The translations under genes were made by a program, and so were the position numbers. Under the pieces are notes generated by a model. The model was not told the DNA's origin. It saw only the letters and a list, made by a program, of their open reading frames with translations, and searched no databases. From assembly GCF_049942825.1 (NCBI RefSeq), contig NZ_CP187970.1, positions 6,138,001-6,202,000 of the forward strand: DNA of 64,000 nt, read 5' to 3'. This DNA comes from Paenibacillus_G sp049942825. GTDB taxonomy: Bacteria; Bacillota; Bacilli; Paenibacillales; NBRC-103111. Shown piece by piece: positions 51,752-59,911 of the stretch (positions are counted from its first letter, which is position 1; the number at the start of each line of letters is the position of its first letter).

Positions 51752-52618
51752 TTACAGCAGGCCCGCTGCCCGCAGCTCCTTCACCGGATAGAAAACCGGC
51801 CGCTCGTTCGGTGTCCGGTTCGGTTCGTGGATGGTCAGCATCCACTCGCCCTCGAAGGTGCGGAACAGCATGCCATGCCCGCCGTCCTCCTCGAGCAGCC
51901 GATCCGCGTCGTGGACCCAAGGGCCCTCTATGCGGCCCGACGCCGAACGGGCCAAGCCGATCGCATAGCCCTTGTCCCCGATGCTCGACCACAGCATGAC
52001 GAGCTCACCGGATTCCGTGCGGTGCAGGAACGGCCCGTCCGTCACATAGTCCGTCTCCTCCCGGGCATGCCGCGTCCACGGAGCCTCCGAAGCGCGGAAC
52101 AGCAGCAGAGGCTCGCCCTCGGTGCCCTGCAGATCGCGTGTCAGGCGCACCGCATACATCTCGCCGTCATGCACCTGCAGCCACTCCCGGCAGAAGACCA
52201 TCCAGGGAGCTCCCTCCTCATCGCGGTACAGCGTGCCGTCAAGGCACTCCCATTCCGCCGGGGTGACGGGTCCTTCGGTCAGCGGCACGAACGGCCCGAG
52301 CGGCGAGTCGGCCGCAAGAATCTGCGTGCCCCGGCAGCGGTCCTCCGCCTTGAACGAGGCGAACATATAATAGCGGCCCTCGTAGAGATGCACCTCCGGC
52401 GCCCAGAAGTGGCGGTCCGCCCAGAAGCCCTGCTCCGGGCGGAAGGCAGGGAACGGCCCTTCCCACGACTCCAGGTCCCGGCTTCGGAACACGTCGAACC
52501 CGGCGCCCGTGCCCTCCCATACATTTTCATCGGTGGTTCCGTAGAGGTAATACAGCCCCTCGCCGTGCACCGGCACCACGAACGGATCACGAATCCGAAT
52601 TTCATCCCTGCGAAGCAT
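51752..52618 (-). CDS. GH43-family glycosidase
   Basis: 288 residues, AGGAGG 8 nt before ATG. Five-bladed propeller of GH43: IRIRDPFVVPVHGEGLYYLYGT carries the first catalytic Asp, FWAPEVHLYEGRYYMF is the typical blade 2, and TDGPFLHRTESGELVMLWSS and DGGHGMLFRTFEGEWM are late blades. The middle Glu motif is near CREWLQVHDGEMYAV. No signal peptide, so it likely cleaves arabinose or xylose oligomers in the cell. Confidence 0.88.
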   Translation of the reverse strand: MLRRDEIRIRDPFVVPVHGEGLYYLYGTTDENVWEGTGAGFDVFRSRDLESWEGPFPAFRPEQGFWADRHFWAPEVHLYEGRYYMFASFKAEDRCRGTQILAADSPLGPFVPLTEGPVTPAEWECLDGTLYRDEEGAPWMVFCREWLQVHDGEMYAVRLTRDLQGTEGEPLLLFRASEAPWTRHAREETDYVTDGPFLHRTESGELVMLWSSIGDKGYAIGLARSASGRIEGPWVHDADRLLEEDGGHGMLFRTFEGEWMLTIHEPNRTPNERPVFYPVKELRAAGLL

Positions 52619-52905
52619 GATTTCATCCTCCTGACATCTGTGCGGCATCGGACGGCTGATCTGTCCGCCCCAGTCTAATCCGACTATAACGAAGCGGCCG
52701 TCCTCCGTCCACCCACAGAGCCGACTTCCTTGTTCAAAAAACGGTGTTTCCGATTCTTCCCATCCGGATGTGATTGACAGGTATGATCTGACGCGCGTAT
52801 CGTGGAACCGTAATGGCAGTCGTTACCACAGCCCTAACTTGATCCCGCTCCGCCATACAAATGACCAATAACCTCATGACCGAAAAAAGGAGACGTGTAC
52901 GCCTG

Positions 52906-53364
52906 ATGATCGTCCGACTGGATCTAACCGACCCCACAACCGCGCGGAGTCTACTGCAGGTGCAGACCCCTTCCTACCTCGTCGAAGCCGAGCTGATCGG
53001 GTTCCACGGCATTCCTGCACTGAAAGACACGGTGGAATCCCTGGCCCAGTCCGGGGAGACCTTCTACGGATCCTTCACCGGGAGCGAGCTGGCCGGAGCC
53101 GCAGCCTACGAGCTTGATGGCGATACGATGGAGATCACGAGGCTGGTCGTGCATCCGAAGTTTTTTCGCAGGGGCATTGGGGGCTCCCTTATCCGGTTTC
53201 TGCTCGGACTGGACCTTGGGGTGAAGGGGTACCGGGTGAGCACCGGAGCGAAGAACGGGCCGGCCAAGCAGCTTTATACAAATTACGGATTCACGGAAGC
53301 CGGGGAGCTGGAGGTCGCCCCGCAGGTGTTCCTTACGCTGCTGGAACGGGGGGCAGGCCGCTAA
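52906..53364 (+). CDS. GNAT family N-acetyltransferase
   Basis: 152 residues. The start is set by homology length at the ATG 52906, about 12 nt after AAAGGAGA; the frame is open to 52861. GNAT fold: ELAGAAAYELDGDTMEITRLVVHPKFFRRGIGGSLIRFLLGL (shown as pieces ITRLVVHP and RRGIGGSLIRFL), then GAKNGPAKQLYTNYGFTE. Acceptor unknown. A TTGACA box lies at 52774-52779. Confidence 0.8.
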   Translation: MIVRLDLTDPTTARSLLQVQTPSYLVEAELIGFHGIPALKDTVESLAQSGETFYGSFTGSELAGAAAYELDGDTMEITRLVVHPKFFRRGIGGSLIRFLLGLDLGVKGYRVSTGAKNGPAKQLYTNYGFTEAGELEVAPQVFLTLLERGAGR

Positions 53365-53418
53365 AAAAGACCTCCCGCATACAGAGCCGCAGGAGGCCTT
53401 CTATTGTACCAAGAGGGG

Positions 53419-54090
53419 TCAGCCCGCCGGCCACATTTGGCCGTGATAGGCCATGTCCCAGAACATGTACTCGTAACGGGTCGTGTTCAGGAAAATCTCC
53501 TCGAGCCTCGCCAGCTCCGCTTCGGACCGCCCTTCCGCCAGCTCGTCGAGCAGGCTGATGCACCACCGGGCCAGCGCCCCGAACTCCTCCGAGCTGTACA
53601 TGCGGATCCACTCGCCGTAATCTTCGTGGTCCGCCGCACCCGGGATCCGGCTCAGCTCCTTGCCGATCTCCCAGTAGCTCCACATGCAGGGCAGCAGGGC
53701 GGCGACGAGCTCCGCCAGCGATCCGTTCTGCGCCGCATGAAGCATGTAATGCGAGTAGGCCAGCGTGATCGGCGACGGCTCCGCCGCCTCAAGCTCCTCT
53801 TCCGAGATGCCGAAGCGGGCCGCATAAGCACGGTGCAGCGCCATCTCCTCGTGCAGCGTCGAATGCAGCAGGGCGGCGAACTTTTCCATCGTCGCCAGGT
53901 CATGCGCCTTCACCGCCCCCAACGCGAAGAGCTTCGCGTAATCGATCAGGTACAGGTAGTCCTGGATCATATAGAAACGGAATTTGTCCCGGTCCAGCGT
54001 CCCTGCGCCCATCTCGCGAACGAACGGATGCGAGTGATTTTGCCGCCAGACCCCTTCCAGCCTGCCAAGCAGCCTCTGCGTGAATGTCAT
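53419..54090 (-). CDS. tenA: Aminopyrimidine aminohydrolase / thiaminase II (TenA)
   Basis: 223 residues. TenA converts aminopyrimidines from thiamine breakdown into the hydroxymethyl-pyrimidine used for thiamine synthesis. The family features are present: NHSHPFVREMGAGTLDRDKFRFYMIQDY (opening helix with the conserved Asp/Tyr), the catalytic Cys in LLPCMWSYWEIG near residue 135, and the acid in the final helices. It lies 52 nt downstream of ylmB, behind a TPP riboswitch, the known salvage arrangement of Bacillus. Confidence 0.92.
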   Translation of the reverse strand: MTFTQRLLGRLEGVWRQNHSHPFVREMGAGTLDRDKFRFYMIQDYLYLIDYAKLFALGAVKAHDLATMEKFAALLHSTLHEEMALHRAYAARFGISEEELEAAEPSPITLAYSHYMLHAAQNGSLAELVAALLPCMWSYWEIGKELSRIPGAADHEDYGEWIRMYSSEEFGALARWCISLLDELAEGRSEAELARLEEIFLNTTRYEYMFWDMAYHGQMWPAG

Positions 54091-54142
54091 CGTTAACCCT
54101 CTCCTCGACTCTCGTAATATCGTAGTTTCGTAGTATCGTATG

Positions 54143-55498
54143 TTACCCCTTGGGCGTATGACCCCACTCGTAGATAAAACGCAGCATCACCTTCGTATAA
54201 TCGACGAGCTGCCTGACGGATACGCTCTCGTTCACCGCGTGGGCGTTCTGCAGGTCCCCCGGGCCATAGATGGCGGCCGGAATGCCGGCATCGGCGAACC
54301 AACCGCCGTCGGTCACGGTAGGCGACACATCCACCACGGCCGGTACGCCGTGCACCCCCTCGTGCGAGCGCTGCAGCAGCCGGACGGCTTCATGGTCCGG
54401 ATCGACCTCCAGGGACGGGAATACCTCGCCCCGGTCCTCGATCATCGAAGTGCCGCCCCAGCGGAACTCCAGCGGATTCTCGCGCAGCCACGGATCCGCC
54501 GCAGCCACCCGCTCCAGATGCTCCTCGATCTCCCGGGCCACCCCTTCATACGTTTCATCCGGATAAAAATGCACCGTGATCCACAGCCGGCACTCGTCGG
54601 CAATGAAGGCCGCATGCCGCCCCCCTTCGATCACCGCCGGATTGATCGTGTTCGTGCCGGGCTCGAAGCCCGGATAGCTTTTCATCACGGCCCAATGCCG
54701 CTCCAGCTCCTGAAGACCCGCGATGACCTTCATCATCTTCTCGATGGCACTGGCGCCGTGGAGCCCTCCTCCCGCGTGGATCATCCGCTTGCGCGTAGCG
54801 TCGTGGTGGGTTCGGGCACTGCGGACCGTCACCCAGCCGGTGATCACGCCGCCCTGGCCCTGGATGTGCAGGTCGCTAGTATCGACCACCACGGCGAAGT
54901 CCGCCGTGTATCCGCGCCGGCAGCACTGCAGCGTGCCCGCTTCGCCGACCTCCTCGCCGATCACCGATTGGAAGGTGAGGTCGCCCGGCAGGCGGATCCC
55001 CACCTCATGCAGCAGACCGATGGCGAACAAGGCGCCGGCCAGCCCGCCCTTCATATCCGAGGCGCCCCGCCCGATCAGGCGGCCGTCCCGCACTACCGGA
55101 GCGAACGGGTCCTGGTCCCACGGCTCGTCCGCCCCGACCTCCGCCACGTCGATATGGCCGTTGACGATAAGGCTCCGGTAGGCATCGGGCTCGGTTCCCT
55201 TAAGTACCCCGACGACATTAGGATCGCCGGGATACACGTCCCAGCGGTCGACGGAGAATCCCCGTTCCTCCAGGTAGCTAGCGACGAAGGCCTGGGCCCC
55301 CTCCGTATTGCGTGCCGGCGGGGCCGGCGTGCGAAAGGCAATCAGCTTCGAGGCCAGCGCCAGCAGCTCTTCCTCCCGCTGTTCCACCAAGCCGGTTAAA
55401 TGCTCGAGCGTTTGGTTTGCGGCAGGTTGAAGGCCCGGTGCTCCGGATGTCTCCCCGCCCGGAAGCTCCTGAACCATATCCTTCGGTGTGTTCTTCAT
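54143..55498 (-). CDS. ylmB: N-formylaminopyrimidine deformylase (YlmB), thiamine pyrimidine salvage
   Basis: 451 residues. M20-type metallo-hydrolase: VNGHIDVAEV, the zinc Asp in GRGASDMKGG near residue 146, the Glu pair in SVIGEEVGEAG, and a second His/Asp set in the dimer domain. In Bacillus, YlmB removes formyl from a degraded thiamine pyrimidine and hands it to TenA; the riboswitch upstream and tenA downstream support this call. Related ArgE/DapE enzymes share the fold, so context decides the assignment. Confidence 0.85.
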   Translation of the reverse strand: MKNTPKDMVQELPGGETSGAPGLQPAANQTLEHLTGLVEQREEELLALASKLIAFRTPAPPARNTEGAQAFVASYLEERGFSVDRWDVYPGDPNVVGVLKGTEPDAYRSLIVNGHIDVAEVGADEPWDQDPFAPVVRDGRLIGRGASDMKGGLAGALFAIGLLHEVGIRLPGDLTFQSVIGEEVGEAGTLQCCRRGYTADFAVVVDTSDLHIQGQGGVITGWVTVRSARTHHDATRKRMIHAGGGLHGASAIEKMMKVIAGLQELERHWAVMKSYPGFEPGTNTINPAVIEGGRHAAFIADECRLWITVHFYPDETYEGVAREIEEHLERVAAADPWLRENPLEFRWGGTSMIEDRGEVFPSLEVDPDHEAVRLLQRSHEGVHGVPAVVDVSPTVTDGGWFADAGIPAAIYGPGDLQNAHAVNESVSVRQLVDYTKVMLRFIYEWGHTPKG

Positions 55499-55578
55499 TT
55501 CCCGGCTTCCCCCTCATGTACAGGTTTGGGGGCGCCTGGCCTTAACGACGATGCAGACCTTAAACCGCAGACAGGACG

Positions 55579-55615
55579 GCAAAGCAAACAACCGCTCTCC
55601 CAAAGGAAAGCGGTT
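55579..55615 (-). terminator. Attenuator terminator of the TPP riboswitch
   Basis: AACCGCT..AGCGGTT arms with a CCTTTGGG loop and T-rich tail on the minus strand, between the TPP aptamer and ylmB. Thiamine pyrophosphate binding should favour this hairpin. Confidence 0.75.
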
Positions 55616-55655
55616 CGTACATCCATGGACACAGGTGTGTGCGGCGGACGGCAGA

Positions 55656-55742
55656 CCACTTCCCTTCGCTGGCATTACCCAGATCAGGTTCAAGGGTTAA
55701 GACCTGCGTCTCTCTCAGCCTTGGCGGCACCCCTAGTGTTCC
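55656..55742 (-). promoter_or_regulatory. TPP (THI-element) riboswitch
   Basis: On the minus strand, GGGGTGCC...GGCTGAGA, then ACCCTTGAACCTGATC and GGGTAATGCCAGCGAAGGGAA, the conserved THI box order. It precedes ylmB-tenA and is followed by an attenuator hairpin, so it should switch off transcription when thiamine pyrophosphate is high. Confidence 0.93.
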
Positions 55743-55790
55743 TATCAATATTCCATTGCAAACTCTTTTCTTCCGTCATGGTAGCATACC

Positions 55791-58019
55791 TTACGCCCAG
55801 CCGGCAACCGCAAGAAGTCCCAGAAAAAGGACTCCGGATGCGGCCAGCAGCAGGATGTCCCCCCGGTCCCACCGGATCGGCTCCCTGCGGCGTACGGAAG
55901 GCCCCTCGATCCGGCAGCCTCTGGCCTCGAGCGCGAGTGCCAGATCCTCCGCCTGCTTCATCATGGAGAGCAGCAGCGGGATCAGAAAAGGCGGCACGTC
56001 CCGCAGCCGGACCTGACCGGGCTTCACCCGCGCGCGTCCCCGGGAGCGGACGATGAGCGACATCCGGCCCATCTCCCGAAACAGCTGGGGAATCATCCGC
56101 AGGAGCAGGGCGGCGTACAGGCTGACCGTGCCGACGGGAATACCGACCCGCGACACGAGGCCGAGTACCTGCTCGAGCCCTTGGCGCAGCCCGCGCTGAC
56201 CCGTCACCCGCACGAAGACGAAGCCGAGCATCATCACCAGCGCCAGATTCGTGAGCTGGAGGAACGTCGCCGAGGCCTGCTCGGCCGAGAATACACCCCC
56301 GGCCCCGCCGTCTGCCGCTCCCGGCCCCCACTGCATGCCCGCCAGCAGGCAGGCGAAGAACAGGAAGAGCAGATACGGCCGCAGCGGCTTCAACAGGACA
56401 GCCGGCGGCACGCGGAAGCGGACCAGACAGAAGGTCAGCAGCAGGGCTCCGGCTCCGAGGCCGGCCCAGGTGCCCTGGATCAGCATGCCTGCAGACAGCA
56501 GCAGGTAGACAATCCACTTCGCCACGGGATGCCGGCGGCGGATCCAGGGATGCACCGGGTCCGGGGGCTCGGTATCCGGCAGTGTCCCGGCTGCGCCGTA
56601 GTCCCCCTGCTGGCTGGGGCCGGCAGAGGCAGGAGCGAGATCATCTCGGGGCACAGTGGGCGTCAACAGAGTGGAGGCCCCAGCGGCAGCCGGATGGCCG
56701 TGGACAGTGACGGCGGCTGTGACAGGCTCGCAGGCTCTGACGGCAGCCGTTGCCGGAAGATCCGGAAGCACTGCGCCGACAGGTTCTGCCGGCCTGCTTA
56801 ACCCAGGCCCCTTGGCAGCTGCTGTTTCCGGACGGCCCGGCGTGGGGACGCCAGGAAGGCTGTGGGCTAATCCGGGCGCAGCCGGCTTCAGGGGAGCGTG
56901 CTCCCGGCTGTAGGACGCGGCCACGGTGGCGCTGTCCTGCTCTCTGTCATGCATCATGGCAGCCGGAGACCCCTGGCTCCTCCATCTCCGCGGTTCGGTA
57001 TCCTCCGCTTCCAGGCCGTCCGGTTCCTCACCGTGGGCCCCTGCCGGCCTGCTTAGCCCAGGCACTCCGGGGGCAGCCGCTTCCAGACGGCCTGGTATGG
57101 CGGCCTCCCGCGAATCCGGCCCCCAAGCAGCCGGCGCTGCGGCAGCGCCAGGCCCGAGCACTAGGGCGGCCGAAGCCGCCTCCAGGCTGCGCCGGATCGC
57201 CGCCGCAGCCGCCGCCGGATCCGCCGGCAGCACACCCGCGCTGACGCCCCGGCATGCCAAGGCTGCCGCAAGCCGCACCGAGGCCGGCAGGCCGACGCCG
57301 GCCGCCAGCAGCGGCTCCGGGTCGGCGTACCACGCCTCCGGCGGGCGGTCGCCCGCGACGGCCCCGTCGCGGATGACGATCACGCGGTCGGCCACGGGGA
57401 AGAAGGTGTCGAGATCGTGCGAAGCGATCACGACACCTCCTCCTGCCCGCTTGTGGGCCAGCACGGCGTCCAGCAGCGGCGGGATGCCGCCGGGATCGAT
57501 GCCTGCGGTCGGCTCATCGAGCAGCAGCCACGGCGGCTTGACGGCCAGCGTAACCGCGAGGGCCGCCCGGCGCTTCTGGCCTTCGGAGAGCGTCAGCACC
57601 GCTTCCTCCAGCAGTGCTTCGGGCAGTCCCATCGTCCGCATGCCCTCTTCGGTTCTTTGCCGGACCTCTTCCTTGGGCAAACGCAGCGGCCGCAGGGAAT
57701 AAACGAACTCCCTGCGGAGGGTCTGGGCGAACATCTGCCTCTCGGGATACTGGAAGGAAAAGCCCATGAGCCCGAGCGCATCCTTATGCAGCTTATCCCC
57801 TTCCCACAGCGGGGTCTCCCCGTACCGGATCGTCCCGGACGTCAGCGGCGACAGTCCTGCCAGCGCAAGCAGGAGCGTGCTTTTCCCCGCTCCCGTTCTG
57901 CCGATGACCAGCGTGATCTCCCCGGGCCGCAGCGTCACATCGGTACTGCGCAGCAGCGGTCTGCGGGAGGCATCCCCCTCCGCATGTACAGCGGCTCCTT
58001 GGAGCGATACCGTCAGCAT
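55791..58019 (-). CDS. Fused ECF transporter ATPase-transmembrane protein (EcfA-EcfT)
   Basis: 742 residues in one frame. Residues 1-235 are an ABC ATPase: Walker A IGRTGAGKSTLLLAL, Q-loop FQYPERQMFA, signature LSEGQKRRAALA, Walker B WLLLDEPTAGIDP and a switch His (ASHDLD). Residues 240-500 are a Pro/Ala-rich linker with repeated GLSRPA. Residues 510-742 are the EcfT membrane part with several helices and the two Ala-Arg-Gly-type coupling motifs, SRGRAR and LALEARGCR. The ATG overlaps the previous ATPase gene by 7 nt. ATPase and EcfT are normally separate, so the fusion is unusual. Confidence 0.8.
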   Translation of the reverse strand: MLTVSLQGAAVHAEGDASRRPLLRSTDVTLRPGEITLVIGRTGAGKSTLLLALAGLSPLTSGTIRYGETPLWEGDKLHKDALGLMGFSFQYPERQMFAQTLRREFVYSLRPLRLPKEEVRQRTEEGMRTMGLPEALLEEAVLTLSEGQKRRAALAVTLAVKPPWLLLDEPTAGIDPGGIPPLLDAVLAHKRAGGGVVIASHDLDTFFPVADRVIVIRDGAVAGDRPPEAWYADPEPLLAAGVGLPASVRLAAALACRGVSAGVLPADPAAAAAAIRRSLEAASAALVLGPGAAAAPAAWGPDSREAAIPGRLEAAAPGVPGLSRPAGAHGEEPDGLEAEDTEPRRWRSQGSPAAMMHDREQDSATVAASYSREHAPLKPAAPGLAHSLPGVPTPGRPETAAAKGPGLSRPAEPVGAVLPDLPATAAVRACEPVTAAVTVHGHPAAAGASTLLTPTVPRDDLAPASAGPSQQGDYGAAGTLPDTEPPDPVHPWIRRRHPVAKWIVYLLLSAGMLIQGTWAGLGAGALLLTFCLVRFRVPPAVLLKPLRPYLLFLFFACLLAGMQWGPGAADGGAGGVFSAEQASATFLQLTNLALVMMLGFVFVRVTGQRGLRQGLEQVLGLVSRVGIPVGTVSLYAALLLRMIPQLFREMGRMSLIVRSRGRARVKPGQVRLRDVPPFLIPLLLSMMKQAEDLALALEARGCRIEGPSVRRREPIRWDRGDILLLAASGVLFLGLLAVAGWA

Positions 58020-58858
58020 AGGCACACCGCCTCCGCCAGCTCTTCCACCGTCAGCGGCTTGCGCCGAAGCGGCAGGCCGAGCCGCTCCAGCTCCCTCGCG
58101 ACACGAACGGCATAGGGCGGCTCGAAGCCAAGCCTTTCGCACGGCGTTGTGCCTTCAGCCGACCGCTCGTAGAAAAAAGCGCCCGGCGTGCCGCAGAACA
58201 CCAGCCGGCCTCCGTCCACAGCGGCTACACGGTCCGCGAAGGAAAGCTCATCGAGCAGCTGCGTGACCCAAACCACGGTCGTCCCCTCCCGGTGCTTGCG
58301 CCGTGCCGTCTCGAGCAGCGCCTCCCGCGACAGGGGGTCGAGCATCGAGGTCGCTTCGTCGAACAGCAGCAGCGGGGGACGGAGGGCCAGGCATCCGGCC
58401 GCCGCCAGCAGCTGCTTCTGCCCGCCGGACAGCGATTCGACAAGGCGATGGGCCAGCGGAAGCAGTCCGGTATCCCGGAGCGCTTCCTCCACCCGCTCCT
58501 CCATCTCTTCGTCGCTCAACCCCATATATTCAAGGCCGAAGCGTACTTCTTCGTAGACGGTTTCGCCGAGCAGGTGCGTGTCCGGGTTCTGAAACACAAG
58601 CGGAATGGTGCTTCCCCCGAGCTCCGGAGCAGCGTCCGTACCATGCAGCCGTACCGTTCCGGAAGTGGGCTTATACAATCCCGCCATCGTCCGCGCCAGG
58701 GTGCTCTTCCCGCTGCCGTTCGTTCCGGCAACCGCCAGCCATTCCCCCTGCCTGACGGACAGGTTGATATCCTGAAGCAGTACCCGGCTACCATCGGCTG
58801 TAGATAAGGTGTATGTAAGGTTCTCCATCCGGAGCAGTACAAATGGCTCTGAGATCAT
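58013..58858 (-). CDS. ECF transporter ATPase (EcfA-type)
   Basis: 281 residues. ABC ATPase for vitamin import: Walker A AGTNGSGKSTLARTM near residue 44, Q-loop VFQNPDTHLLGETVYEEVRFG near 88 (the ECF type), signature SLSGGQKQLLAAAG, Walker B PPLLLFDEATSMLDP. It pairs with the ATPase half of the fused protein to form the two-ATPase module. Starts close to the BirA-type operator and divergent from bioY, so the module likely serves biotin uptake. Confidence 0.88.
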   Translation of the reverse strand: MISEPFVLLRMENLTYTLSTADGSRVLLQDINLSVRQGEWLAVAGTNGSGKSTLARTMAGLYKPTSGTVRLHGTDAAPELGGSTIPLVFQNPDTHLLGETVYEEVRFGLEYMGLSDEEMEERVEEALRDTGLLPLAHRLVESLSGGQKQLLAAAGCLALRPPLLLFDEATSMLDPLSREALLETARRKHREGTTVVWVTQLLDELSFADRVAAVDGGRLVFCGTPGAFFYERSAEGTTPCERLGFEPPYAVRVARELERLGLPLRRKPLTVEELAEAVCLC

Positions 58859-58915
58859 AAGAAAAAACTCTTTTCCGGGTAAGATTCGTGTGATAGAATG
58901 CTCATTACATTCATA

Positions 58916-58950
58916 TTGTTAACCAACAATCCATAATCCAAGGTTAACAA
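58916..58950. promoter_or_regulatory. BirA-type biotin operator
   Basis: Inverted repeat TTGTTAACC - 17 nt - GGTTAACAA, the BirA box of Bacillota. It sits 18 nt before the bioY start and 57 nt from the start of the divergent ECF ATPase gene, so biotinyl-AMP-bound BirA could repress both units. Confidence 0.9.
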
Positions 58951-58968
58951 AACAAAGGGGAAAGATCA

Positions 58969-59529
58969 ATGAAAACATCCATTTCCATCCGGGGTCTCGT
59001 CTTCAGTACGCTGTTCGGCGCGCTGTTTGTCGCGTCGAGCTTTTTCAACATTCATCTCGGCTTCTCCCCGGTGCCCATCTCCTTCCAGAACCTGGTCGTG
59101 ATGCTCGCCGGCCTCATCCTGGGTCCGGTCTATGGCTTCATCAGCATCGGCCTCGTGGTCCTGCTGACGGCAGCCGGACTTCCGCTGATGCACGGCAGCG
59201 GCGGGCCGACCCTCCTCCTCGGCAAGACGGGCGGCTTCATCTGGGCTTATCCTTTCGCAGCGCTGCTGATCGGCTGGGTGAGCGAACGCGTGCAGGGACG
59301 CGGAGTCTGGACGTTCGTCCGCCTGTTCCTCGCTGCCGAAGTGTTCGGCTCCCTGCTGCTCTACGTGACCGGCGTGCCTTGGCTCGCTCATGTGGCGAAC
59401 CTTCCGATGCAGAAGGCCATGGTGGCCGCCTGCTACCCGTTCCTGCCCGGCGATGCCGTCAAAGCTGTGCTGGCCGCACTGATTGCCCTGCAGATCCGGC
59501 AGGTATTCCCGGCTTCGCGGCTCCGGTAA
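58969..59529 (+). CDS. bioY: Biotin transporter substrate-binding subunit BioY
   Basis: 186 residues, six hydrophobic segments. BioY signatures: GFSPVPISFQNLVVMLAG near residue 30 (the biotin-binding loop), GPVYGFISIGLVVLLTAAGLPL, then GKTGGFIWAYPFAALLIGW and the C-terminal FLPGDAVKAVLAALIA. S-component of an ECF importer in the cytoplasmic membrane; the divergent ECF module provides the energy-coupling part. The upstream BirA-type operator supports a biotin role. Confidence 0.93.
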   Translation: MKTSISIRGLVFSTLFGALFVASSFFNIHLGFSPVPISFQNLVVMLAGLILGPVYGFISIGLVVLLTAAGLPLMHGSGGPTLLLGKTGGFIWAYPFAALLIGWVSERVQGRGVWTFVRLFLAAEVFGSLLLYVTGVPWLAHVANLPMQKAMVAACYPFLPGDAVKAVLAALIALQIRQVFPASRLR

Positions 59530-59714
59530 CGTTTCGGGCTGCATGAGGCTCAGCCGCATACATACCCCAAAAAGCGTTCCGAAAAAAAGCTCCGCTTCGA
59601 TTCCTAATGGCTGTGGGCATGCCCTGTATGTACAAAGGAACCGGTGCGTCCGCTCAGACTGTCCTAGTTTCTCCGGCTCCACAGCTCCGATCATCCATGG
59701 AATGGGAGCCTATC

Positions 59715-59755
59715 CAAAAAGCCATCCGGGAACGCCCGGATGGCTTCGTTTTTTG
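59715..59755. terminator. Bidirectional terminator downstream of bioY
   Basis: Eleven-pair arms AGCCATCCGGG/CCCGGATGGCT with TTTTTT on the plus strand and TTTTT on the minus strand. It may end bioY and, on the minus strand, the micro-ORF region. Confidence 0.85.
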
Positions 59756-59780
59756 TACGCGTTATACACGTTATATTGGA

Positions 59781-59852
59781 TCACGGACAGAAAGCGGTGC
59801 AGCAGCACAGACCGTTCCGGCAAGCACAGCCGCATTGGCAGCCCCAGATCAT
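59781..59852 (-). CDS. Possible cysteine-rich micro-peptide
   Basis: 23-residue frame from an ATG at 59852, with eight Cys (positions 5, 7, 9, 11, 16, 17, 18 and 22), containing WGCQCGCAC and LCCCTAFC. It sits between the GH43-like gene and a terminator on the same strand. There is no clear ribosome site, and the frame is open to an upstream TAG. It may be chance, but the CxCxCxC pattern is striking. Confidence 0.3.
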   Translation of the reverse strand: MIWGCQCGCACRNGLCCCTAFCP

Positions 59853-59911
59853 GCAGACGTAGCCGGCCGCCTTGGACCGCCCCTTTTCCTATGGGATGCT
59901 CGTGTCCCTCA

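Noticed and set aside
54140..55399. 419-codon plus-strand frame opposite ylmB
   Set aside because: Antisense shadow; the minus strand has the metallo-hydrolase motifs and riboswitch context.
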